Origin: Chryseobacterium nakagawai
GTDB lineage: Bacteria > Bacteroidota > Bacteroidia > Flavobacteriales > Weeksellaceae
Reading direction: 5' to 3'
DNA length: 64,000 nt
Assembly: GCF_900637665.1 (NCBI RefSeq)
Contig: NZ_LR134386.1
Span: 4,022,501 to 4,086,500 of the forward strand
Both the position numbers and the translations under genes were made by a program. Below, piece by piece: positions 28,602-38,363 of this stretch (the stretch's first letter is position 1; each line of letters begins with the position of its first letter). The notes under the pieces were generated by a model that saw nothing but the letters and a program-made list of their open reading frames with translations, was not told the origin of the DNA and ran no database searches.

Positions 28602-29024
28602 TTATTTTATCTTCATCATCGTGACTAATGAAGTGGCTACGTGACTTTCTGATCCGGAACCTTCATTCTGAACATAGATTTCTACTCTGATGACACTGAT
28701 TTTGGAACCTCCTTTAATAACATAAGCTTTTGAAACCAACGCATCTCCCATAGCCGGACGAAGGTAGTTTACCTTTAGCTCAACCGTTACGACATAGCAA
28801 TCTTCCGGATAATGACTTACCGCAGCATATCCTGCTGAAACATCTACAAGGGAAGCAATCATCGCCCCATTGAACATTCCTGCTTTCCTGGTCATCATTT
28901 CCATTTTGGGAATTTTAATAGAAACATAATCAGTTTCTACTTCCAATAGTTCTGCTTTATAGAATTTCAAGGTTTCCGAACGGCTAAAGCTGTCGGTCAT
29001 GAGTTTCTTTTTCTCTGGGGTCAT
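28602..29024 (-). CDS. PaaI/hotdog-fold acyl-CoA thioesterase
   Basis: A 140-residue hotdog-fold protein when started at the ATG at 29024 (MTPEKKKLMTDSFSRS). The frame stays open to 29090 but the extra 22 residues are not family-like. Motifs: GMFNGAMIASLVDVSAGYAAVS (split here at Gly-Ala-Met), with the active-site helix containing Asn and Asp, and VELKVNYLRPAMGDALVSKA. Such enzymes hydrolyse acyl-CoA or other thioesters in the cytoplasm. The acyl group is not predictable. Confidence 0.85.
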   Translation of the reverse strand: MTPEKKKLMTDSFSRSETLKFYKAELLEVETDYVSIKIPKMEMMTRKAGMFNGAMIASLVDVSAGYAAVSHYPEDCYVVTVELKVNYLRPAMGDALVSKAYVIKGGSKISVIRVEIYVQNEGSGSESHVATSLVTMMKIK

Positions 29025-29137
29025 GAATTTTATTTTAAACAAAGATAAGAGATTGTTGTTCTCAGCCATGGATGCACGGATAATTTTCACCAGATTACTC
29101 TATTGTATTCATTCACATCTCTCAGCAGAAAAGAAAA

Positions 29138-29166
29138 CAGCCACTTCAACATTGAAGAAGTGACTG
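29138..29166 (-). terminator. Terminator after the GMC oxidoreductase gene
   Basis: A 10-bp stem (29138-29147 with 29157-29166, one G-U pair) is followed on the minus strand by TTTTCTTTTC. It lies 22 bp past the stop at 29188. Confidence 0.7.
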
Positions 29167-29187
29167 CTTCTGAGTTTCAAACTCTAT

Positions 29188-30738
29188 TTAAACGAACGAT
29201 AACTTTCCTTCTACTCCTAATTCCTTCAGATGATGATCTTCTTTAATCATATCTGCTGCTTTTTCACCAATCATGATAGTAGGAGCATTGGTATTTCCGG
29301 AAACTACATCCGGCATGATGGAAGCATCTGCTACACGAAGACCTTTTATTCCATATACTCTTAATCTTGGATCAACCACAGAAAGGCCGTCTATTCCCAT
29401 TTTACAGGTTCCCGTCATGTGATGATAAGTGGAACATGATTTTTTGATATAATCTATCACTTCTTCTTTTGTTTTCCCTTCACCTGGATAGATTTCGCCA
29501 TCATTCCATTCTTTCATTGCTTCTGTACGGCCCATTTCGCGGCAGATTTCCACACATTTGTACAGGGCTTCCAAATCAGATTCTTCGGATAAATATCTTG
29601 GATTGATTTCCAGCGGTGAATTGGGATCTGAAGCTGTTAATTTAATATACCCCTTACTCGCAGGCCTGATAAATCCTGCACAAAATGTGAATGCATTTTC
29701 TGGACCTGTAAACCCTGGGCTGTAATAGGGCAGTCCCATAAACAAAGGTTGTAAATCAGGGAAAATCATTTCTTCTTTACTTTTCCAGAAAAGCTGTGCT
29801 TCCAATAAGTTGGCTTGGGGGGCAGGAATGTCTTTTTTCGCTTTAAAAATAACACTTGCCAAAAGATGATCCTGAAGGTTTTTCCCTACTCCTTTCAGAT
29901 CTTTTATCACTGAAATCCCCACAGATTCCAGTTCTTCTTTATCTCCTATTCCGGAGATCATTAGAAGTTTCGCAGATTCTATAGTTCCGCAGGATACAAT
30001 TACTTCTTTGTCTGACCTGGCTTCTAATAATTTCCCATTCTTTACATACTGAACCCCTACACATTGATCTCCTTCAAAAACTAACTTCTGAGCTAGCGCA
30101 TCCGTTTGTATATGCAGATTGGGACGTGATGAGACAGGGTCTAAAAATGCTTTGGCAGTAGAACATCTTTTACCATCCTTACCTACACTAAGGTGATTCA
30201 GACCTGCACCCCAAATTTCCTTGTTAAAATCATCTGTCAGTGGATATCCTAATTCTTTACATGCTTCAATAGCACTTGCTGAAATGGCATTCGGAAGCTT
30301 GATACGGCTTACAAAAAGGGGACCTTCTCCTCCATGTATATCATCCTCTCCATCTTCATGAGTCTCAGATTTCTTAAAGTAAGACAGAACACTTTCCCAG
30401 TCCCAGCCCACGCATCCATTATAAGCCCAATGATCGTAATCCTGCTGATGCCCTCTGATATAGATCATCCCATTGATGGAGCTTGACCCCCCTAATGTTT
30501 TTCCACGAGGCCAGTATCGTGTATTTCCACCCGCATTTTCCTGAGCAACGGTATGATAAGCCCAGTCCCTTTCAGTATTCCATATGGCTGGCCATCCTGC
30601 TTGTTCCTGTACTTCATTAACTTTATCATCCGGTCCTGCTTCTAACAGAAGAACACTTATATTATTATTTTCACTTAATCTGTTAGCGATCACAGCTCCT
30701 GCAGAACCAGAACCAACTACTATAAAATCGTATTTCAT
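29188..30738 (-). CDS. GMC-family FAD oxidoreductase (choline/alcohol dehydrogenase type)
   Basis: A 516-residue flavoprotein. The FAD Rossmann motif is [19 protein letters not shown] at the N-terminus, followed by GMC signatures [19 protein letters not shown] and the C-terminal active-site [10 protein letters not shown] with [19 protein letters not shown]. It oxidises an alcohol to an aldehyde using membrane or soluble acceptors. It lies 11 bp downstream of an aldehyde dehydrogenase gene on the same strand, so the two should carry an alcohol through to the acid. Choline is possible but no specific substrate marker is visible. Confidence 0.92.
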   Translation of the reverse strand: MKYDFIVVGSGSAGAVIANRLSENNNISVLLLEAGPDDKVNEVQEQAGWPAIWNTERDWAYHTVAQENAGGNTRYWPRGKTLGGSSSINGMIYIRGHQQDYDHWAYNGCVGWDWESVLSYFKKSETHEDGEDDIHGGEGPLFVSRIKLPNAISASAIEACKELGYPLTDDFNKEIWGAGLNHLSVGKDGKRCSTAKAFLDPVSSRPNLHIQTDALAQKLVFEGDQCVGVQYVKNGKLLEARSDKEVIVSCGTIESAKLLMISGIGDKEELESVGISVIKDLKGVGKNLQDHLLASVIFKAKKDIPAPQANLLEAQLFWKSKEEMIFPDLQPLFMGLPYYSPGFTGPENAFTFCAGFIRPASKGYIKLTASDPNSPLEINPRYLSEESDLEALYKCVEICREMGRTEAMKEWNDGEIYPGEGKTKEEVIDYIKKSCSTYHHMTGTCKMGIDGLSVVDPRLRVYGIKGLRVADASIMPDVVSGNTNAPTIMIGEKAADMIKEDHHLKELGVEGKLSFV

Positions 30739-30749
30739 GAGTTTTTAAT

Positions 30750-32165
30750 TTAAGAGGTTTGCTTTTTGATACTGATTACTTTAGGGGTGGTTACTGCTTT
30801 CAGCCCTTCAATACCGAATTCTACACCATACCCGGATTGTTTTGCACCGCCAAAAGGAACGAACGGGTGAATAGCTCCATGCTGGTTGATCCAAACAGTT
30901 CCTGCCTCCAATTGTGCAGCTACTTTTTGTGCTTCATCAAAATTATCGCTCCACACTGAAGCCCCCAATCCGTTTTCTGAATCGTTAGCTTTGCAGATGC
31001 CTTCTTCCAATGTTTTATATGTAATGATAGGCAAGACAGGTCCAAACTGTTCTTCGTCAACAATTCTATCACCGTTATCAACATTTCCGACAAGGGTTAC
31101 AGGAATAAAATATCCTTCCAAATCAGGTTTTTGTCCTTTGAATAGAAATTCTGCCCCAATATTTTCAGCATCACGAATCAGATCCTGAATTTTATCGTAT
31201 TGCATTTTATTTTGTATAGGTCCCAAAACAACGGCTTCATCAGCTCCGTTCCCCATTGGAATATTTGCAGAATATCCTGCCAAAGCCTGAACTACTTTTT
31301 TATAATCATCTTCATGTACATATAATCTTTTCAAACAGGCACAGGTTTGTCCCATATTCAGGAAAGCACCCCAGAAGATGTTTTCTATGTGTTTCGCAAC
31401 ATCCAAACCGGGTAAAATGATTCCGGCATCATTTCCACCACATTCCAGTGTGAGACGTGCCATATTGTGAGCAGAGGCTTTAATAACTTTTTTTCCTGTT
31501 GCGATAGAGCCTGTAAACATAATTTTTCCTATTTCCGGATGACCTGTAAGATAAGCTCCTACTTCTCCTTTTCCTGTAACTACCTGCAAAATATCCTCAG
31601 GAAGTACACTATTGATTACTTTTATCATCTCCAGACTACAGAAAGTTGTATATTCTGAAGGTTTTATGACAACAGCATTTCCCATTCTCAATGATGGAAT
31701 AATCTGCCAGATAGCAATCATTAATGGCCAGTTCCAGGGGGCAATTGCAGCAACTACTCCAATCGGATTTCTGTACAGGATATCTTTTCTGGTCTCATCT
31801 TCAAAAACTATTTCTTCAGGCAGGTCTAGCGATGCCGGCACTTGTGTCCAACCAACACAAGCCTGCATTTCAAAATGAGCACCCGGCCCGTTAAGCGGTT
31901 TTCCCTGTTCTTTGGTAATCCATTCTGCAAGATGTTTTGAGTGAGTCTGCAAAGCTTCTGCTACTTTTAATAAAATTTCTTTTCTTTCAGCATCGGGTCT
32001 TGCTGCCCATAATTTTTGGGCTTTTTTTGCTTTCATAATGATACTGTCTATTTCTTCACTGGAAGTATTTTCAACTTTACCAATAACCTCCAATGTAGAG
32101 GGATTCAGAGATAAAAAATCAGTATTTAACGTATCATTTTCTTTTTCTAATGATGTTCTTTCCAT
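30750..32165 (-). CDS. Aldehyde dehydrogenase (NAD(P)-dependent)
   Basis: About 471 residues from the ATG at 32165 (MERTSLEKEN); the frame extends to 32225 but those residues are not family-like. NAD-binding FTGSIATGKKVIKA, catalytic Glu in LTLECGGNDAGI, and the Cys region GQTCACLKRLYVHE are present. WNWPLMIAIWQIIPSLRMGN and EEQFGPVLPI are also standard. It oxidises the aldehyde made by the adjacent GMC oxidoreductase. The promoter gap of about 100 bp faces a divergent AraC-type regulator. Confidence 0.93.
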   Translation of the reverse strand: MERTSLEKENDTLNTDFLSLNPSTLEVIGKVENTSSEEIDSIIMKAKKAQKLWAARPDAERKEILLKVAEALQTHSKHLAEWITKEQGKPLNGPGAHFEMQACVGWTQVPASLDLPEEIVFEDETRKDILYRNPIGVVAAIAPWNWPLMIAIWQIIPSLRMGNAVVIKPSEYTTFCSLEMIKVINSVLPEDILQVVTGKGEVGAYLTGHPEIGKIMFTGSIATGKKVIKASAHNMARLTLECGGNDAGIILPGLDVAKHIENIFWGAFLNMGQTCACLKRLYVHEDDYKKVVQALAGYSANIPMGNGADEAVVLGPIQNKMQYDKIQDLIRDAENIGAEFLFKGQKPDLEGYFIPVTLVGNVDNGDRIVDEEQFGPVLPIITYKTLEEGICKANDSENGLGASVWSDNFDEAQKVAAQLEAGTVWINQHGAIHPFVPFGGAKQSGYGVEFGIEGLKAVTTPKVISIKKQTS

Positions 32166-32264
32166 TATTTTAAATATTTTGTATTTTACACAATTCGAAA
32201 ATGACGAAAACATGATGTAATTCATTTACCTATTCTCTATTTTTTTTAACCTAAACTCTATCCT

Positions 32265-33134
32265 ATGGAAAAGATCGAAGAAAGAACTGTTTTCAGCATT
32301 CCTTTTGGCGAACTGAATGTATTTGAAACGAATGTTGTATGCCATGATTTTCCTTTCTTTTTTGAAAAGCCTGTCATCACCCTCATGCTGAGTGGCAATA
32401 AAATCATCCGAAGTGAGGACGAAACTTTTGAGTTTAATGAAAGAAGTGTATTCATTCCACCCTGCAATAAAGAATTGAGTATTGACATTCATCCTGTTTT
32501 CCGGGAACCTACCAAATGTCTGGTATTGAATATTGAACAGGAATATATTGACAGTGTTTTCCATGAAGTGATCGAAAATTGGCATCCTGACTGGAACAAA
32601 AAAGGAATTATGATGAAAGAAAATGCTGTAAAAAAGTTTGTAAGCTCTGATGAATCTTTATGGAGAAGTCTTATCAATCTTTACAACAGAAGAGTGGATG
32701 AAAATATTTATAATACGTCAGATTTTCTTTTAAGCTTAAACCTTAAGGAACTGATTTATGAGCTAATGAAAACCAATGCAAAACACATTCTATTCGAATC
32801 AGATAAGACAGATCATGCACAAAATGGGCTTCAGGAAGTCGTTTATTTTATCAAACAAAACTACAGAGAACCTATTACCATAAAGAAACTGTCGGCCTTA
32901 GCAGGAATGAGTGAAGCCAATCTGTTTAAAAAGTTTAAGTATTCTTACCACTGTACTCCGGTGGAATATATTATTCAATTGAGGATAGAACATGCCAAAC
33001 AGCTATTAATCAACAATCCGGAAATCGGGATTAAAAATATATGTTTTGAGTCCGGATTTAATACCCTGGAATATTTTTACAGAAAGTTTACGCAGATCAC
33101 CGGAAAATCTCCGAAAAAGTTTACCACAAATTAA
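32265..33134 (+). CDS. AraC-family regulator, probable control of the ALDH-GMC operon
   Basis: A 289-residue protein. The N-terminal 170 residues form a cupin-like sensor part (LNVFETNVVCHDFPFFFEKP, FNERSVFIPPCNKE). The C-terminal 100 residues hold two helix-turn-helices (ITIKKLSALAGMSEANLFKKF, CTPVEYIIQLRIEHAKQLL, IKNICFESGFNTLEYFYRKF, KSPKKF). It is divergent from the aldehyde dehydrogenase gene by about 100 bp, which suggests local control by an alcohol or aldehyde inducer. Convergent with topB downstream. Confidence 0.9.
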   Translation: MEKIEERTVFSIPFGELNVFETNVVCHDFPFFFEKPVITLMLSGNKIIRSEDETFEFNERSVFIPPCNKELSIDIHPVFREPTKCLVLNIEQEYIDSVFHEVIENWHPDWNKKGIMMKENAVKKFVSSDESLWRSLINLYNRRVDENIYNTSDFLLSLNLKELIYELMKTNAKHILFESDKTDHAQNGLQEVVYFIKQNYREPITIKKLSALAGMSEANLFKKFKYSYHCTPVEYIIQLRIEHAKQLLINNPEIGIKNICFESGFNTLEYFYRKFTQITGKSPKKFTTN

Positions 33135-33231
33135 TCCTCCCCTCCGGAGGAAGAAATGATTACGTTTCCCATTATTACTAATTGGAGAAAATTGTTGGAT
33201 GTAAAGTTATATAGCGTTATTGGTAAAATAA

Positions 33232-35364
33232 TTATCCAAGCTGTACCTGGAAATCATCTGTTAAAGAAAGTACTCCTTCTGCCAATCCTTCCGGATGAGT
33301 GCTGAAGCCTTTCAGTTTAGAAGTCTTCCCTTTTAAAACAAGATCTAAAAGCTGTTTATCAGACAGTTTTTTTCCGAAGATTTCAAAAGTAATTTTAAAC
33401 CCACAGTTTTTAAAATCGGAACATCCTACAGCTGCTTTTCCTTTAATCAGGTTATGTTCCTTGCATTTCGGGCACTTGGTTTCTTCCCAGGACTGAAGTT
33501 CTTTTTTCTGGGCAGGCTCTCTTTTTTTCTTTTCCTTCACCTCTTCTTTTTCTTCTTCCTGCAGAGTAATCACTTTTCCTTTTCCATACACTACTTTATC
33601 GGTAAGTTCTGTTACCATCTGGATCAATTCTTCTTTGAAAAGGTTGGCTTCATACTCTCCTTTTTCAATTTTACGAAGCTTAGACTCCCATTCTCCAGTT
33701 AGTTCCGGACTCTTTAGAAGTTCATCTTCAATGGTATCGATAAGCTGAATTCCTGTTTGGGTCGCAATCAGATTTTTTCGCTTCTTTTCAATATATTTCC
33801 TTTTGAATAAGGTTTCGATGATGTTGGCACGGGTAGATGGTCTTCCGATCCCATTATTCTTCAGCATCTCACGCAATTCTTCATCTTCAACCTGTTTTCC
33901 GGCGGTCTCCATTGCTCTCAGCAAGGTTGCTTCAGTATAAGGCTTTGGAGGAGTTGTTTTTCCCTGGTGGATCATCGGATCGTGCGGTCCGGTTTCACCC
34001 ACGGTAAATTCAGGAATGGTTTGTTCCTCCTCTTTTTCTTTCTCCTTATCTTTATCTGTGGTTTCTTCTTTTGGCTCTTTAGCATACACGGCTCTCCACC
34101 CTGGTTCCAGGACTTGTCTTCCGCTGGTTTTGAAAGGAATAGTTCCTACTTTACCTTCTACCAAAGTATTTGAAATTTTACATTCAGGATAGAAAACAGC
34201 AATGAAACGTTTTGCGATCAGGTCATAAATCAGTTTTTCTTCCCTGCTCAAATTTTGAGATGGAGGAACTTCCGTAGGAATGATTGCATGGTGATCAGTT
34301 ACTTTGGTATCATCAAACACCGCTTTTGATTTTGGAATGGGAGCTTCCAGTAAAGGAGCAATTAACTCCTGATATGGATACATTTTTCGAAGAATACCTT
34401 CTATTTTCGGATATAAACTATCTGATAAGTAAGTAGTATCAACACGCGGATAAGTTACATGCTTCTTTTCATAAAGACTCTGAACATAGTTCAATGTATT
34501 TTCTGCTGAATACCCGTATTTTTTATTGGCTTCTACCTGCAATCCTGTCAAGTCGAAAAGCCTTGGGTTCTTTTCTTTTCCTTCTTTAATTTCGAAAGAA
34601 ACAATTTCAAATGGATTTACTTTAAGATATTCCAGTCCTTTTTCTGCACGTTCTAATGTTTTAAGACGGTCAATGGCGGCATTGAAAATCACCTCGCGAT
34701 ATTTGGTTTTCAGTTCCCAATATTCTTCTGTAGTAAAGGCATCAATTTCTTTCTGACGCTGAACCAGCATGGCTAATGTAGGAGTCTGCACCCGTCCAAT
34801 GGAAAGTACCGCTTTATTTCCCCCAAATTTCTTGGTAAAAAGTCTTGTCGCATTGATTCCTAATAACCAATCTCCTATTGCTCTGGCATTTCCTGCCAGG
34901 TAAAGGTTTTTATAATCTTCTGCCGGCTTAAGGTTTGAAAATCCTTCTTTGATCGCATCTTCAGTCAATGAAGAAATCCATAAACGCTGAACAGGTTTAT
35001 TACATTTTGCTTTCTGTAATACCCAACGCTGGATCAGTTCTCCCTCTTGCCCGGCATCCCCACAGTTAATGACCTCATCACATTCCTCTACCAATCTTTC
35101 AATTACTTTAAACTGATTTTCAACTCCTTTATTGGGAATCAGCTTTATTCCAAAACTGTTGGGAATAATGGGTAATGAAAATAAATTCCACGATTTAAAC
35201 TGGGGACTGTAATCGTGAGGTTCCTTTAAAGTACAAAGATGTCCGAACGTCCATGTTACACAATAGCCATTCCCTTCCATATAGCCTTGTTTAGGCATGG
35301 TAGCACCTAATACTTTGGCAATATCTCGGGCAACACTTGGTTTTTCGGCAATACATAATTTCAT
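33232..35364 (-). CDS. topB: DNA topoisomerase III (type IA)
   Basis: A 710-residue type IA topoisomerase. The Toprim domain at the N-terminus starts MKLCIAEKPSVARDIAKVLG, with NCGDAGQEGELIQRW carrying the acidic residues. The active-site region is VTYPRVDTTYLSD with the catalytic Tyr. SIGRVQTPTLAMLV and GRPSTRANIIETLFKRKYI are family signatures. A Glu/Lys-rich linker leads to a C-terminal zinc-ribbon-like piece (CPKCKEHNL ... GCSDFKNCGFKI). It decatenates DNA and acts in recombination. TopB of this kind is sometimes plasmid- or ICE-borne, but no conjugation gene is near. Confidence 0.95.
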   Translation of the reverse strand: MKLCIAEKPSVARDIAKVLGATMPKQGYMEGNGYCVTWTFGHLCTLKEPHDYSPQFKSWNLFSLPIIPNSFGIKLIPNKGVENQFKVIERLVEECDEVINCGDAGQEGELIQRWVLQKAKCNKPVQRLWISSLTEDAIKEGFSNLKPAEDYKNLYLAGNARAIGDWLLGINATRLFTKKFGGNKAVLSIGRVQTPTLAMLVQRQKEIDAFTTEEYWELKTKYREVIFNAAIDRLKTLERAEKGLEYLKVNPFEIVSFEIKEGKEKNPRLFDLTGLQVEANKKYGYSAENTLNYVQSLYEKKHVTYPRVDTTYLSDSLYPKIEGILRKMYPYQELIAPLLEAPIPKSKAVFDDTKVTDHHAIIPTEVPPSQNLSREEKLIYDLIAKRFIAVFYPECKISNTLVEGKVGTIPFKTSGRQVLEPGWRAVYAKEPKEETTDKDKEKEKEEEQTIPEFTVGETGPHDPMIHQGKTTPPKPYTEATLLRAMETAGKQVEDEELREMLKNNGIGRPSTRANIIETLFKRKYIEKKRKNLIATQTGIQLIDTIEDELLKSPELTGEWESKLRKIEKGEYEANLFKEELIQMVTELTDKVVYGKGKVITLQEEEKEEVKEKKKREPAQKKELQSWEETKCPKCKEHNLIKGKAAVGCSDFKNCGFKITFEIFGKKLSDKQLLDLVLKGKTSKLKGFSTHPEGLAEGVLSLTDDFQVQLG

Positions 35365-35807
35365 GAACTCAGGTTTATTGAAGGAGGCAAAAATCGGGAT
35401 TTTTTTTGACTTTAGCTAATTTAGACTCAGAGTCATTGAATGTCAAAGCTTTTGAAAATGTTCTTAGCTCCTGAAATAGATAAATGTATCAAAATCTCTC
35501 TGGCTTACTGACTACTATTTTAGTTTCAGGTCCATTTTTCACATTTTTAATAGTATTAAAAACAAAAAGAAGACCTATCTCTGTTGAATCTTCTCCTTGG
35601 CTTAAAACTTGAATGAAAGGTTATTGTATTGACAGTCTACAATATCTGCTATTAGTGCTGACTCCTGTATTGTTGTTGACAAATTAAATAATTATTGTAT
35701 TCAAGATCTTTAAGATATACAGCTCCTGCTGCAATAATATATTATGTATAGAACATGCTTTTTTCCACTTTGCAATGATATTCCGTATTTGTTTAAAAAC
35801 TCATTTT
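35365..35807. other. Intergenic region, 443 bp, no gene recognised
   Basis: Stop-rich in all six frames and AT-rich, between the topB start and an AraC gene stop. I saw no RNA structure, tRNA or repeat. Part of the left end must carry the topB promoter. Confidence 0.4.
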
Positions 35808-36689
35808 TTATTGTTGATTACTATTTTCTTTTACTATTATTCCATACAGCTCCCGGAATTTTTTGGGCGTGTATCCTGTATGTTTTTTGACAAAGCCTGA
35901 AAAATGCCCATAGTTTTGAAAACTAAAATCAAAGGCTATATCCTTCAAAGGATCAGTCGTCATCGTCAGCTTATATTTTATTTTTTCCATGGTTTGACTG
36001 TATATTATTTCTGTAGCCGTTCGTCCCAAATACTTCTTACAGAGAATATTCAGATAATTGGCATTGATCCTTAATTGGTCTGCATAATATTTTTTGGTTC
36101 TCTCCTGTCTTATAGACTTATTCAGAAGGTTTATAAAATCAAAAAGAACCGGGTGGCTTTCATATACATTAAGGTATTCTGTATTCTTCTGAACTTCTTT
36201 GGCGATATTTCTGGCAATAATTTTCATTTTGGAATAGATAATTTCGCTCATAACTGGAGAAGGAATCTGAAGTTCGTCCCGAATATCTTTGAATTCATGT
36301 ACCAGTCTTTTAAAATCCTCTTCATTCAGCTCAATAACTGGCTTTTTCTTATACATAAAAACCGGAAATCGCATCAGCCCTTCCATCCGTTCAAATACAT
36401 CCTCACTTATAAACAACTGATAGACCTCATGTCTGGTTTCACAATTCCAATAATGTATCTGGCCTGGAAATACCAGATGAAGCTGCCTTCCTTGTATCAG
36501 ATATTCTTTCCCTTCAATGAAATGTTTTCCCTCCACAGATTCAAACAATATTAGTGAAAGAAAGTCGTGACGGATAGGATTATACCAGTAACCTGATCCT
36601 TTGGATTGACAAAAAACAATGTCATGATATATTTTCAATCTATCTTGAACCTCCCGGATTCGTTGAACTGGAATGTTTTTCTCATTCAT
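35808..36689 (-). CDS. AraC-family regulator (orphan, paralogue of the next gene)
   Basis: About 293 residues from the ATG at 36689 (MNEKNIPVQ); the frame is open to 36737. The N-terminal cupin-type part includes HFIEGKEYLIQGRQLHLVFPGQIHYWNCET. The C-terminal double helix-turn-helix includes YYADQLRINANYLNILCKKY, TATEIIYSQTMEKIKYKL, IAFDFSFQNYGHFSGFVKKH and YTPKKFRELYG. The parallel gene 100 bp upstream has the same plan (NYLNILC.K.LG.TAT.I), so they arose by tandem duplication. No target gene is adjacent. Confidence 0.88.
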   Translation of the reverse strand: MNEKNIPVQRIREVQDRLKIYHDIVFCQSKGSGYWYNPIRHDFLSLILFESVEGKHFIEGKEYLIQGRQLHLVFPGQIHYWNCETRHEVYQLFISEDVFERMEGLMRFPVFMYKKKPVIELNEEDFKRLVHEFKDIRDELQIPSPVMSEIIYSKMKIIARNIAKEVQKNTEYLNVYESHPVLFDFINLLNKSIRQERTKKYYADQLRINANYLNILCKKYLGRTATEIIYSQTMEKIKYKLTMTTDPLKDIAFDFSFQNYGHFSGFVKKHTGYTPKKFRELYGIIVKENSNQQ

Positions 36690-36841
36690 ACTGATCAATG
36701 CATTTAAATGTTGCTTATTTTTTAGGCATAGCACCACAGAATCGCTTGAAATGAGGCGATAATGATACTGTCTTATCTTAATCAGATAAGAATTTTTCTC
36801 AGAATCGAAGATTTAATGGAAATTTCAGTTTTTTTGGAGAT

Positions 36842-37726
36842 CTATAGGTCTTCCGGGATTTTATTCAGAACATCGATACCTATATATTGATTTTGAAATT
36901 CTTTGGGTGTCATTCCCGTGTACTTTTTAAAAAAAGCATAAAAACTGCTGATTGAACTGAAATTCATCAGGATAGAAAGCTCCTTGATTGATACATTGGA
37001 GGCTGTCAGATAGTGTTTAATCTCTGCCAATAATTCGCGATTGATGATTCCGGTGGCTGTTTTTCCGAGATGCTTATTGCATAAAATATTCAGATAGTTT
37101 GTTGTAACAGCCAATTTATTAGCATAAAAACTGACTGTTCTTTGATCTCTAAAATGTTCAAACACCAAGGTAATAAATCTGGAGAGAAGACAAGCAGAAT
37201 CCATCCTTTTTTCATAATGAAGCCTGTAGATTTCTTTGCTCAGCATCAACATGATAACTTTAAGCCTGAATTCAGAAGTTAATTGTTCTTCCTGCCCGCC
37301 TTTCAACTCTGCTCCTATATTAATAAATTCATATTGAAATTTTTCAAAACTTTCGTCTGATAAATTAATACTCCCCAATTTCATATAGTGAGAGAAGGGG
37401 TATTTTAGATAACTACCAAAAGTTTCAAATATTTTCCCAGAAATCATTATACAGTTAATTACATAACCCTCTTCTAGGTTCCATTGGCTGGTCTGACCTG
37501 AAAACACGAAATGAAGCTGCCTATTCTGAATTTCTTTTGTTTCCCCATCTACAGTATGGGTTCCATGACCTTTTTTAATTAAAAATAAGAAGAAACCCTC
37601 TTCTCCAAACGCAATTCCATCCGGAACTTCATTCTGGAAGTGATGATCCAAAATTATATCAGAAACATCTGTAGCAAAGTGAAGTTTTTGATTTTGTTTA
37701 TTTTCAAGAAGTCTGATTGTACCCAT
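36842..37726 (-). CDS. AraC-family regulator (orphan, paralogue of the preceding gene)
   Basis: A 294-residue protein. Sensor part: HTVDGETKEIQNRQLHFVFSGQTSQWNLE, closely parallel to the neighbour's cupin segment. DNA-binding part: FYANKLAVTTNYLNILCNKH, KTATGIINRELLAEIKHYL, IKELSILMNFSSISSFYAFF and MTPKEFQNQY. It is upstream of its paralogue on the same strand with about 150 bp between, so they may be separately expressed. Ligand and targets unknown. Confidence 0.88.
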   Translation of the reverse strand: MGTIRLLENKQNQKLHFATDVSDIILDHHFQNEVPDGIAFGEEGFFLFLIKKGHGTHTVDGETKEIQNRQLHFVFSGQTSQWNLEEGYVINCIMISGKIFETFGSYLKYPFSHYMKLGSINLSDESFEKFQYEFINIGAELKGGQEEQLTSEFRLKVIMLMLSKEIYRLHYEKRMDSACLLSRFITLVFEHFRDQRTVSFYANKLAVTTNYLNILCNKHLGKTATGIINRELLAEIKHYLTASNVSIKELSILMNFSSISSFYAFFKKYTGMTPKEFQNQYIGIDVLNKIPEDL

Positions 37727-37912
37727 GTAGAAAAGATTCTTATGAAATTTAATATCTGAATATATTTTTTACTAAAAAGCCCCAACATCTACTTCTACCC
37801 ATTCATTTTAGTTTAATGAAAACAAAATTATTTTTTCCAAAACAAAAAAAGCATCACAAATGATTAAAAAAATTATTCAATTCATTTCTTTTTGGATGCC
37901 ATATTATGAAAA

Positions 37913-38350
37913 TTAAATTTTTCTCATCTTTTCCAAAAGACGGATCAGAACTTCGGCTTCTTCATCTGTCAGTGTACTGTACACATCATCTACCCCAACA
38001 AGATCGCTGGTCACTTTTTTGTATAAAGAATTTCCTTTATCCGTAAGTGCAACATCTATAAGGCGTTTATCTTCTGTATTCACACTTTTTTCAACCAATT
38101 CTTTTAGAATCAGTCGGTCTACCAGCCTGGATACTCCTGCGTTTTTCTCTAACATTTTTTTCAAAATGGCAGAAGTAGATAATGGCTGGCCCGCATCATG
38201 CAGGATCGAAAGCACATTATACTGTTGAGATGTAAGTCCATAACCGGCAAAAAATTCTTGTGATTTTTCATATACATGATGATATGTTTCCACCATGGTA
38301 ATTCCCAACTGCCTTCGAAGTGGAAGATCTCCCGCTTTTATTTTTTTCAT
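37913..38350 (-). CDS. MarR-family transcriptional regulator
   Basis: A 145-residue winged-helix protein of family length. The helix-turn-helix is GLTSQQYNVLSILHDAGQPL, STSAILKKMLEKNAGVSRLVDRLI, and the wing is VNTEDKRLIDVALTDKG. It lies 13 bp downstream of an SDR dehydrogenase gene on the same strand and is probably co-transcribed, so it likely regulates that operon in response to a small aromatic or oxidant. The ligand is unknown. Confidence 0.92.
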   Translation of the reverse strand: MKKIKAGDLPLRRQLGITMVETYHHVYEKSQEFFAGYGLTSQQYNVLSILHDAGQPLSTSAILKKMLEKNAGVSRLVDRLILKELVEKSVNTEDKRLIDVALTDKGNSLYKKVTSDLVGVDDVYSTLTDEEAEVLIRLLEKMRKI

Positions 38351-38363
38351 TTCTTTATTTTAA

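Noticed and set aside
32226..32585. 119-codon minus-strand frame over the start of the AraC gene
   Set aside because: Antisense shadow of the AraC coding sequence, which has clear family motifs.
33232..35364. topB as sign of an integrative conjugative element
   Set aside because: No relaxase, tra gene, integrase or attachment site is near; flanking genes are ordinary chromosomal.
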